A stretch of DNA of 11,566 bases, taken from assembly GCA_002490995.1 (NCBI GenBank), contig DKVC01000120.1:1-11566 (forward strand). The letters are read 5' to 3'. Under the pieces are notes generated by a model, which ran no database searches, was not told the origin of the DNA, and saw only the letters and a program-made list of their open reading frames with translations. Positions 1 through 6,081 of this stretch are shown piece after piece. The first letter of the stretch is position 1. Each line of letters opens with the position of its first letter. Origin of the DNA: Lachnospiraceae bacterium UBA7188 (GTDB lineage Bacteria; Bacillota; Clostridia; Lachnospirales; Lachnospiraceae). Position numbers and translations under genes: made by a program.

Positions 1-267
1 GACCTTTTGACGCTCTAATCATCTGTATACAATAAACTGAATTTCTGCTGAAACACTTTGATATACTGTTGAAACTTAAAGATAGTCCGAATCCAAGAAA
101 CTTTTATACGCAAAACCGTCACGCTTTATACGCACAGTTTACTCCGTTTGCCAACTTCCCGCCCCTCCGGCCAGCCGCCCGACTGGCCGAAGTGTCACAG
201 GGTGTAATAAACTGCCTTCAGTTTTTCCAAAGAAGTTGTATCCGTTATTCTCCGGCAGCTCCTGACG
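1..267. other. Non-coding region downstream of rseP
   Basis: No convincing gene is visible in this stretch. It holds a GC-rich inverted repeat (arms 168-174 and 183-189, CGGCCAG/CTGGCCG) that would form a hairpin in the transcript after rseP, but no T-run follows on the minus strand, so it is not a classical intrinsic terminator. Further left are two pairs of short direct repeats, each spaced about two helical turns: TTTATACGCA at 103 and 125, and CTGYTGAAAC at 45 and 66. These could be protein-binding sites, but no promoter or gene start can be tied to them. The ispG gene that follows rseP in many Clostridia does not begin within this space. Confidence 0.5.
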
Positions 268-1332
268 TTATCTCATAAAAATATTAGACAGATCATTAAA
301 GAAAATAAATACCATCAGCACCATAAAAAACATCAAGCCCACAAAATGGACCATGCCCTCCTTCTCCGGCGGCACCGGCTTGCCCCGGATGACCTCCACC
401 AGCAGGAATACCAGCCTGCCACCGTCCAGTGCCGGAACCGGAAGGAGATTCAGTATTCCCAGGTTCACCGAAAGCATCAGCGTAATATTCAGCATGCTCA
501 GGAAAACACTCTGCCATCCATAATTTTTGGCCTCGTCATAGGTCTTGCCCACCACATTCACGGCGATGCCCACAGGCCCGGCCACATCCTGGCGGGTAAC
601 CTTTCCCCGGAAGATCATGCCAAGGCTTTTGTAGGTAGCCTTCACGGAATAGCGCATCTCATACCATGCATATTTCAGGGTATCAAAGCCCTTCGGCTCC
701 ACAAAATCGGCATTCATCACGCCCAGCAGGTAGATTCCGGAAGCCTCGTCGTACTGGGGCGTCAGGGTTGTGGTATACCTCGTTCCGTCCCTCTCATAAA
801 CCACCTCCAGGTCACCGCCCTTATAACTTGCCTGCATATAGAGGGAAATCTCCTGATACAGGCCGAGCTTCTCCCCGTTGATGGAAATGATGCGGTCTCC
901 GTCCTGCAGACCGGCAGCTTCCGCTCCGCCGCCTTCCGCCACCTGGGTGGCAACAGGATCACGGATCGCCACATAATCCGTCATGCTCACCATAATCAGG
1001 GCGATGATAAATGCCAGGATAAAGTTGAACACCGGTCCTGCCACCACCGTGGAAATTCTTCCCCAGACAGATGCGTTCAAAAAGGAACCCTCACTGCTCT
1101 CCCCTTCCTTCGTCATCAGCCCGTCCTCGCCCTCAAACATACAGGCGCCGCCGATGGGAAACAGCTTCAGGGAATATTTTGTTCCTTTCTTATGGAACGA
1201 ACAGAGTGTAGGCCCCATTCCCACAGCGAATTCCACCACATGGATGCCGTTGGCCTTCGCCAGCAGAAAATGCCCGAATTCATGGGCAATCACCACCACT
1301 CCGAATATGATAATGAACAAAATCAAGGTCAT
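268..1332 (-). CDS. rseP: RseP-type site-2 intramembrane zinc metalloprotease
   Basis: Integral membrane protease of the M50 family (RseP/RasP/YluC), which cuts transmembrane segments of anti-sigma factors, leftover signal peptides and similar substrates inside the membrane. The 354-residue product is close to the usual bacterial length of about 350-450 for single-PDZ members. Visible features, counted from the ATG at 1332: the zinc motif HEFGH at 17-21 in the first membrane helix; a membrane segment at about 99-118; one PDZ-like domain at about 120-200, including the GLQDGDRIISINGE stretch; and the second active-site motif NLLPVPALDGGR at 295-306, whose Asp303 should complete the zinc site. 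A final hydrophobic helix lies at about 328-346. A GTG at 1335 is also possible, but the GGAG at 1341-1344 fits the ATG better. It is the last gene of the pyrH cluster seen here, 97 bases after dxr. Confidence 0.95.
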   Translation of the reverse strand: MTLILFIIIFGVVVIAHEFGHFLLAKANGIHVVEFAVGMGPTLCSFHKKGTKYSLKLFPIGGACMFEGEDGLMTKEGESSEGSFLNASVWGRISTVVAGPVFNFILAFIIALIMVSMTDYVAIRDPVATQVAEGGGAEAAGLQDGDRIISINGEKLGLYQEISLYMQASYKGGDLEVVYERDGTRYTTTLTPQYDEASGIYLLGVMNADFVEPKGFDTLKYAWYEMRYSVKATYKSLGMIFRGKVTRQDVAGPVGIAVNVVGKTYDEAKNYGWQSVFLSMLNITLMLSVNLGILNLLPVPALDGGRLVFLLVEVIRGKPVPPEKEGMVHFVGLMFFMVLMVFIFFNDLSNIFMR

Positions 1333-1421
1333 CACGAATGCTCCAGTCCTTCCCTCTATATATTCACGGGCGCACTTGCCGGCCCTGTTCCATGCCCCAC
1401 TGCAAAATGCCCGGTTTCATG
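1267..1421 (-). repeat. Short imperfect repeat linking the rseP active-site codons and the dxr-rseP spacer
   Basis: The coding-strand string CATGAATTCGGGCATTTT (1267-1284) encodes HEFGHF of the RseP zinc motif. A near copy, CATGAAACCGGGCATTTT (1404-1421, two mismatches), lies in the spacer just after the dxr stop. The spacer copy sits in a 22-codon open frame that would read MHETGHFAVGHG and then GTGP, and RseP itself continues to FAVGMGP a few residues after its HEFGHF. The spacer may therefore hold a degenerate, internally deleted copy of the start of rseP. Chance cannot be excluded. Confidence 0.3.
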
Positions 1422-1429
1422 CATAATAG

Positions 1430-2590
1430 TCACCAAATCTTTTTCTTTTTCAGAATATATTCATGAGTCAGCTTCTCCGTCTCAAGGATTTCCTCTATGG
1501 TAGGCTCCTTAATGGTCCGATGCTGCGCCATTGCCTCCCCGATAAGCTCCGTTATTTCCAAAAACGGAAGGACGCCGTTCAGGAAAAATTTCACTGCAAT
1601 TTCATTTGCGGCATTGTAAACCGTAGGCATGCTTCCGCCCGTGCGCGCTGCCTGATAGCCAAAAGCCAATCCGCGGAAGGTATCCATATCCGGCTTTTCG
1701 AAGGTAAGCTGACCCAGCTCAAACAAATCTACCCGCTTCCCTCCCATGGGCCTCCTGTCGGGATAAAAGAGGGCATACTGGATAGGAAGCTTCATATCCG
1801 GCACGCCCAGCTGCGCAATAATGGCACCGTCCATAAACTGCACCGCCGAATGAATAATGCTCTGGGGATGGACCACCACCTGAATCTGATCCACATCCAC
1901 GCCAAAAAGCCATTTGGCTTCCATTACTTCCAACCCTTTATTTACAAGCGTAGACGAATCTATAGTCACCTTCCGCCCCATGCTCCAGTTGGGATGCTTC
2001 AATGCATCCTCGGGACGAATATGTCTCAGCTGCTGCCTGGTTCTGCCCCGGAAAGGACCGCCTGAAGCTGTCAGCAGAATTTTCTCTATGCTCTGCCCTC
2101 CTCCCTCTCCGTTTACGTTTAATGCCTGAAATATCGCGCTGTGCTCGCTGTCAACCGGCAGAATGGCCACTTTATGCTTTTCCGCCAGCGGCATGATAAT
2201 ATGCCCCGCTGTCACCAGCGTCTCCTTGTTTGCCAGCGCAATATCCTTTCCTGCTTCAATGGCAGCAATCGTAGGCCTGATTCCAATCATTCCCACAATG
2301 GCCGTCACCAATACCTGGCTTTGGGGAAAAACAGCAATTTCCAGGAGTCCCTCCATGCCCGAGAGAATCCTGACATCCATGTCAGAAACTCTGGAGCGCA
2401 GATCGGCGGCTGCCTTCTCTGCCCACATACATACCACAAGGGGATGAAACTCCCGAATCTGCTCTTCCATTCTGCCCACATTGCTGCCGGCAGCCAGAGC
2501 CACCACCTGTAAGTCCGGATTATTCCGTACTATTTCCAGTGTCTGGGTACCTATGGAACCGGTGGAACCCAAAATGGCTATCTTTTTCAT
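1430..2590 (-). CDS. dxr: 1-deoxy-D-xylulose 5-phosphate reductoisomerase
   Basis: Catalyses the first committed step of the MEP isoprenoid pathway: rearrangement and NADPH-dependent reduction of 1-deoxyxylulose 5-phosphate to 2-C-methylerythritol 4-phosphate in the cytoplasm. The 386-residue product has the family's normal length. Visible motifs are the NADPH-binding loop GSTGSIG (8-14), NKET (121-124), PVDSEH (145-150) with metal ligands Asp147 and Glu149, SGGPF (176-180), the flexible-loop region HPNWSMG (199-205), and NKGLEVMEA (217-225) with the third metal ligand Glu221. The ATG at 2590 follows an AAAGGGAG ribosome binding site at good distance. It sits between cdsA and rseP, as in many Clostridia; its product feeds the IPP used by UppS, encoded two genes upstream. 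Confidence 0.98.
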   Translation of the reverse strand: MKKIAILGSTGSIGTQTLEIVRNNPDLQVVALAAGSNVGRMEEQIREFHPLVVCMWAEKAAADLRSRVSDMDVRILSGMEGLLEIAVFPQSQVLVTAIVGMIGIRPTIAAIEAGKDIALANKETLVTAGHIIMPLAEKHKVAILPVDSEHSAIFQALNVNGEGGGQSIEKILLTASGGPFRGRTRQQLRHIRPEDALKHPNWSMGRKVTIDSSTLVNKGLEVMEAKWLFGVDVDQIQVVVHPQSIIHSAVQFMDGAIIAQLGVPDMKLPIQYALFYPDRRPMGGKRVDLFELGQLTFEKPDMDTFRGLAFGYQAARTGGSMPTVYNAANEIAVKFFLNGVLPFLEITELIGEAMAQHRTIKEPTIEEILETEKLTHEYILKKKKIW

Positions 2591-2688
2591 ATGACACTCC
2601 CTTTATATCATCGTTTTAAGCAGGCCGGTTTCCAGGACCATGGGGCGTCTGCCGGCTTCCCCCGCTTATTCTATTCCGTAAATCAGTA
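2591..2688 (-). other. cdsA-dxr spacer with weak hairpin
   Basis: This 98-base spacer can form an interrupted stem between 2618-2628 and 2652-2667 (AAGC/GCTT outside, GCCGG/CCGGC inside). No T-run follows on the minus strand, so readthrough into dxr is expected. The dxr ribosome binding site lies at its left end. No gene is visible. Confidence 0.35.
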
Positions 2689-3510
2689 TCAATGCAGAAG
2701 CAAAAGCGTCAAAAAATAAGTCATCGGCGCAGTCACGATCACGCTGTCGAATCTGTCCATGATTCCCCCATGCCCGGGAATCAGCTTACCGTAGTCCTTG
2801 ATCTCCATATTCCGTTTGACTGCGGACGCTGCCAGATCTCCCACCATACTCATAACTGCTCCGACAGCACAGATCAACGCGATTATCCAGGCGATGCCCT
2901 GATCCGGAAATGCCTTCTCCACAAAGAAATACCCGTACAGCCATCCCAGAAGCGCCGCTCCCGCCACGCCGCCGACGCAGCCCTCCAGAGATTTCTTAGG
3001 GCTCAGGACCGGGAAAATCTTCTTCTTTCCGATCAGCTTTCCCACCGCATAAGCACAGGTATCACACCCCCAGGAGCTGATCAGGATCATCCAAACCGTA
3101 TAGATTCCCTGGTCGCACATGCGGGTCTGATATATGAAAGACAGCAGTACCGGTGCGTACAGATAGGAAAATACAGCCGCCATCACCTGGGAGGCATTAT
3201 ATTTCGGAAAAGTAATCACATAATCGAACATAATCGCCAGAAATACTCCCACAATGCACATCAGCAGCCAGGTATGCACTCCGGAAAAATACACCAGCAG
3301 GTAATAACAGGTAATCCCCGCCATCCCCACAATTTCCAGCCCGTTTATCTTCTCCCCCTCCGCATTGCATTTGAGCGCTTTGGTCAATTCCCTGAATCCG
3401 ATCAGGGAAATCATCCATAAAAGCGCCGCCAGAGGGATTCCGCCCAGGCTGATGGCGCCGATGGCGATGATCAGCAGCACAATGCCGCTGGCCAATCTGG
3501 TCCAAAACAT
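2689..3510 (-). CDS. cdsA: Phosphatidate cytidylyltransferase (CDP-diglyceride synthase)
   Basis: Integral membrane enzyme that joins CTP and phosphatidic acid to give CDP-diacylglycerol, the precursor of phosphatidylglycerol, cardiolipin and other phospholipids. The 273-residue product has the family's usual length and is hydrophobic throughout, consistent with about eight membrane helices. The C-terminal family signature is clear: GDLAASAVKR at 224-233, then KD at 238-239, IPGHGG at 244-249 and MDRFDS at 251-256. SPKKSLEG (170-177) and the CDTCAYAVGK stretch around 149-158 are also conserved family segments. The ATG at 3510 follows AGGAGG with eight bases between. It lies 145 bases after uppS, and that gap holds a long hairpin repeat ending just before the ribosome binding site. 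Confidence 0.97.
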   Translation of the reverse strand: MFWTRLASGIVLLIIAIGAISLGGIPLAALLWMISLIGFRELTKALKCNAEGEKINGLEIVGMAGITCYYLLVYFSGVHTWLLMCIVGVFLAIMFDYVITFPKYNASQVMAAVFSYLYAPVLLSFIYQTRMCDQGIYTVWMILISSWGCDTCAYAVGKLIGKKKIFPVLSPKKSLEGCVGGVAGAALLGWLYGYFFVEKAFPDQGIAWIIALICAVGAVMSMVGDLAASAVKRNMEIKDYGKLIPGHGGIMDRFDSVIVTAPMTYFLTLLLLH

Positions 3511-3530
3511 AGTATGTGCCTCCTATTTAT

Positions 3531-3588
3531 AGTTCCGCATCTGTCCCTCCCAGTACCGGGCATGGCAGAGAATTTGCGGCCGCACAGC
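3531..3588 (-). repeat. Intergenic repeat, copy A (upstream of cdsA)
   Basis: Copy A aligns with copy B at 4395-4458. On the plus strand both begin AGTTCCGCATCTG, continue with a C-rich stretch and CCAGTACC, then GGCAYGGCAGAG, then CGGCCGCACAGC. Copy A runs directly into an inverted partial copy (3596-3630), and an 18-base direct repeat, TTTATAGTTCCGCATCTG, occurs at both 3526-3543 and 3634-3651, beside the uppS stop. Both copies end a few bases upstream of an AGGAGG ribosome binding site. I do not recognise a named repeat family. Confidence 0.75.
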
Positions 3589-3630
3589 ATCGCGTCCGCA
3601 AATCCTCTGGGTACTGTACGGGACAGATGC
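3537..3630 (-). promoter_or_regulatory. Long RNA hairpin in the uppS-cdsA spacer
   Basis: Three blocks pair in nested order: 3537-3547 with 3620-3630 (11 pairs, GCATCTGTCCC/GGGACAGATGC), 3551-3557 with 3610-3616 (7 pairs, CAGTACC/GGTACTG), and 3566-3579 with 3596-3609 (14 pairs, one of them a G-U pair in RNA). The terminal loop is 3580-3595, and one arm has an eight-base bulge at 3558-3565. The transcript would carry this structure just upstream of the cdsA ribosome binding site. No T-run follows, so it is not an ordinary terminator. It could affect cdsA translation, mRNA processing or mRNA stability, or simply be a repeat element. Confidence 0.7.
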
Positions 3631-3655
3631 TGTTTTATAGTTCCGCATCTGCGTT

Positions 3656-4375
3656 TTATTCTTCCTTCAGGCCGCCCAGCTTTCTGTCTCTATGATTATA
3701 TGCTTCCACGGCTTTTATCAATTCTTCTTTGGTAAAATCCGGCCAGGCTACCGGGGTGATGTAAAATTCCGTGTACGCAAGCTGCCACAGGAGGAAATTG
3801 GACAGCCGCTGTTCGTTGCAGGTGCGGATCAACAGATCCGGGTCCGGTATCCCGGCGGTATCCAGCATGCTGCTCACAGTGTCCTCCGTGATATCTTCCG
3901 GCTTCAGTTCCCCTGCCGCCACAGCCCGGGCAAGCTTCCTGGAGGCCCTGACAATCTCATCTCTGCCTCCGTAATTGATGGCAATCTGAAAGTGGAGACC
4001 GTCGTTGTTCCTCGTCGCCTCCTCCAGCTCCTGGATCCGGGTGCGGATATCCTCGTCAAGACGGGATTTCTCCCCCAGAACCCTGACGCACATACGGTTT
4101 TTCTCCGCGGTCTTCAAGCAGGTTTTCATGTAATTGCGCAGCAGCTTCATCAGGGCGTCCACCTCATCCTTCGGGCGGCTCCAGTTCTCCGTGGAAAACG
4201 CATACACCGTCAGATACTGGATTCCCATCTTATAAGCATCTTCGCAGATGGTTTCCACTGTCTTTGCGCCCTGCACATGTCCGTAATTCCGGGGCATGCC
4301 CTTCGCTTTAGCCCATCTTCCGTTTCCGTCCAGAATAATTGCCACATGCCGGGGCATCTTCAGATTTTCATCCAT
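3656..4375 (-). CDS. uppS: Undecaprenyl diphosphate synthase (cis-prenyltransferase)
   Basis: Soluble cis-prenyltransferase that extends farnesyl diphosphate with IPP to make the C55 lipid carrier used for peptidoglycan and other wall polymers. The 239-residue product has normal family length. Visible motifs are ILDGNGRWA (14-22) with catalytic Asp16, FSTENW (60-65), NYGGRDE (134-140), and the C-terminal IPP/magnesium site RTCNEQR (184-190) followed by LSNFLLWQ. In better known members the two residues after RT are usually SG or GG rather than CN; the flanking Arg184, Glu188 and Arg190 are kept, so activity is expected. The ATG at 4375 follows AGGAGG with eight bases between. It lies 143 bases after frr, and that gap carries repeat copy B. 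Confidence 0.97.
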   Translation of the reverse strand: MDENLKMPRHVAIILDGNGRWAKAKGMPRNYGHVQGAKTVETICEDAYKMGIQYLTVYAFSTENWSRPKDEVDALMKLLRNYMKTCLKTAEKNRMCVRVLGEKSRLDEDIRTRIQELEEATRNNDGLHFQIAINYGGRDEIVRASRKLARAVAAGELKPEDITEDTVSSMLDTAGIPDPDLLIRTCNEQRLSNFLLWQLAYTEFYITPVAWPDFTKEELIKAVEAYNHRDRKLGGLKEE

Positions 4376-4394
4376 CTGTTATTCCTCCTATTCC

Positions 4395-4458
4395 AGTTCC
4401 GCATCTGCCCCATCCAGTACCAATGCACGGCACGGCAGAGCGATTCCGGCCGCACAGC
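4395..4458 (-). repeat. Intergenic repeat, copy B (upstream of uppS)
   Basis: This is the second copy of the repeat described at 3531-3588. It shares AGTTCCGCATCTG, CCAGTACC, GGCACGGCAGAG and CGGCCGCACAGC with copy A, plus a four-base insertion and scattered substitutions. It lies in the same place relative to its gene, ending just before the uppS ribosome binding site. Its partner arm has diverged: only short pairings such as ATCTGC/GCAGAT and TTCCG/CGGAA remain, so the fold is much weaker than that of copy A. The rest of the frr-uppS spacer (4459-4518) is C-rich on the plus strand and shows no gene. Confidence 0.7.
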
Positions 4459-4518
4459 GGAAAGGGAGCAGATTCTCTCCCCTCCCCCGGCGTTCTGTCC
4501 TGTCTGCCTGCTTAGAGT

Positions 4519-5070
4519 TTAAACGGTCATGAGTTCTTTGGTTTTCTTCTCCATCAGGCCGTCAACTTCTTTAATGTATTTGTCGGTAGTCTTCTGCAGC
4601 TGATCCTCCATCTGCTTGATCTCGTCCTCGGAAACTTCCGTCTTGCCCAGTTTCTTCAGGTAATCGTTGCCGTCCCGGCGGATGTTGCGGATGGCCACTT
4701 TGCTTTCCTCAGCCTTTTTCCGGACTTCCTTCGCCAGATCTTTTCTGCGCTCTTCGGTAAGCTCCGGGAATACCAGCCGGATTACGCTTCCGTCATTGGT
4801 GGGATTGATGCCAAGATCCGAAGTCTGGATTGCCTTTTCGACCTTTTTCAGCATTGACTTCTCCCACGGTGCAATCTGAATGATGCGCGGTTCCGGCACT
4901 GTCACATTGCCTATCTGCTGAATGGGTGTGGGGGTTCCGTAATAGTCCACGCGAATCTTGTCCAGAACATGGGGGTTCGCACGTCCCGCACGGATGGTAT
5001 TATAATCTCCCTCCAGAAAATCAATTGCTTTCTTCATTCTTTCTTCGTACTGCTGTAATCTGGCGTCCAT
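4519..5070 (-). CDS. frr: Ribosome recycling factor
   Basis: Splits post-termination ribosomes together with EF-G. With the start placed at the ATG at 5070 the product has 183 residues, close to the usual 185. That start is preferred over a TTG at 5091, because AAAGGAG lies nine bases upstream of the ATG and the TTG would overlap the pyrH stop. Conserved stretches include RAGRANPHVLD (27-37), the hinge-proximal YYGTPTPIQQIGNV (43-56), PELTEERRKDL (102-112) and IRNIRRD (127-133), which match the three-helix bundle plus small beta domain of the family. It follows pyrH by 17 bases, so the two are almost certainly co-transcribed. Confidence 0.97.
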   Translation of the reverse strand: MDARLQQYEERMKKAIDFLEGDYNTIRAGRANPHVLDKIRVDYYGTPTPIQQIGNVTVPEPRIIQIAPWEKSMLKKVEKAIQTSDLGINPTNDGSVIRLVFPELTEERRKDLAKEVRKKAEESKVAIRNIRRDGNDYLKKLGKTEVSEDEIKQMEDQLQKTTDKYIKEVDGLMEKKTKELMTV

Positions 5071-5087
5071 ACTGTTATTCTCCTTTT

Positions 5088-5825
5088 TCAATTTGTTGTC
5101 GATACGGATACTTTCGTGCCATGAAACCTGCCGTTCACTGTATTGACGATGCTGTTCTCTTCATTCAGCCCAAATACCCACATGGGCATTCGATTGTCCC
5201 TCGCCAGAATGGAAGCTGTCATGTCCACCACCTGCAGGTTCTTCGCAATGACTTCGTCTATGGTCACTTCCTCATATTTCTTAGCCTGCGGATTCTTCAT
5301 GGGGTCATCATCGTAAACACCGTCAACGGATTTTGCCAGCAGAATCACATCCGCTTCCACCTCAACAGCCCGGAGCACCACGCCTGTATCCGTTGAAAAA
5401 TAGGGATGTCCGGTGCCGCCTGCAAAAAATACCACTTTCCCCGCCGACAGGTACTTCACTGCCCTGTCCTTGGAGAAAAGCTTTGTAAAGGAACCACATT
5501 CAAAGGGAGTCAGGATTTCCGTCTGCATCCCCACGGAACGAAACTGCTCCGATACATAGATACAGTTCATCACCGTAGCCAGCATGCCGATCTGATCCGC
5601 TTTCACCCTGTCAATATGCTCGCTGGTCCTTCCTCTCCAGAAGTTGCCGCCGCCGATGACAATGCCGACCTGAATCCCTTTCTCCGTCAGCTGGCCGACC
5701 TGTAACGCAACCTTCCTGACCGTTTCCTCATCAAAGCCCGTCTTCTTCTCCCCGGCCAGTGCCTCACCGCTCAATTTTAGTAATATTCTCTGCGTTGCCA
5801 CCACATCCTTTCTTTTATATATCAT
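5088..5825 (-). CDS. pyrH: UMP kinase (uridylate kinase)
   Basis: Bacterial UMP kinase of the amino-acid-kinase fold, phosphorylating UMP to UDP for nucleotide, wall-precursor and RNA synthesis. Motifs: KLSGEAL (17-23, phosphate-binding start of the fold), GGGNFWRG (58-65), DQIGMLATVMN (77-87), GGTGHPYFSTD (136-146) and KSVDGVYDDDP (165-175). The 245 residues fit the family. The ATG at 5825 gives about eight more N-terminal residues than many homologues; GTG codons at 5804 and 5801, preceded by AAAGGA, are an alternative start just before TQRILLKLSG. It is the first gene of the conserved cluster here and is tightly linked to frr. A spacer and a deacetylase gene lie upstream instead of tsf. 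Confidence 0.97.
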   Translation of the reverse strand: MIYKRKDVVATQRILLKLSGEALAGEKKTGFDEETVRKVALQVGQLTEKGIQVGIVIGGGNFWRGRTSEHIDRVKADQIGMLATVMNCIYVSEQFRSVGMQTEILTPFECGSFTKLFSKDRAVKYLSAGKVVFFAGGTGHPYFSTDTGVVLRAVEVEADVILLAKSVDGVYDDDPMKNPQAKKYEEVTIDEVIAKNLQVVDMTASILARDNRMPMWVFGLNEENSIVNTVNGRFHGTKVSVSTTN

Positions 5826-6081
5826 GCATATATATCCTGCACCTCATATTACTTTACAGTCATACTCGTGAACGCATTTAATTGCCGCTTTCAGCTCTGG
5901 ATTGCTGATGCGTTCCACGTTTACTGTGCAGACGGCAATTATTTGCGTTTGCGGGTATATATCACGGTTTCGCGCCCGGCATCCTGCTGTCATCTGCCGC
6001 ACCGCCGCCTTTTTCCACCGAAACGATACATACGCCCTCTTTTCAATGTTCTGAAACAAAACTCACTTTCCCTGTGCCGTC
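5826..6081 (-). other. Deacetylase-pyrH spacer with a doubtful small frame
   Basis: This 256-base spacer has no recognisable gene. One minus-strand frame (5844-6059) could encode 71 residues from a TTG codon, basic in its first half and ending near HEYDCKVI. It has no strong ribosome binding site and no family I recognise, so I do not call it a gene. No strong promoter stands out, although the spacer is the natural place for a pyrH promoter. No T-rich terminator follows the deacetylase stop. The pyrH ribosome binding site is a weak AGGTGCAGGA near 5831-5845. Confidence 0.4.

Noticed and set aside
168..189. GC-rich hairpin as an intrinsic terminator after rseP
   Set aside because: No T-run follows on the coding strand and it lies about 80 bases beyond the stop, so it cannot be called a terminator.
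346..1503. 385-residue plus-strand frame opposite rseP and the end of dxr
   Set aside because: It lies wholly antisense to clear genes, lacks recognisable domains and is rich in His, Cys and Gln as expected of a shadow frame in GC-rich third positions.
3692..4522. 276-residue plus-strand frame opposite uppS
   Set aside because: Antisense to a strongly conserved gene, no family resemblance and no ribosome binding site.
5071..5091. TTG start giving frr seven extra residues and overlap with pyrH
   Set aside because: The ATG at 5070 has a better placed AAAGGAG and gives the normal family length.
5844..6059. 71-residue minus-strand frame between the deacetylase and pyrH
   Set aside because: TTG start, weak ribosome binding site and no recognised family; it is mentioned in the spacer entry only.
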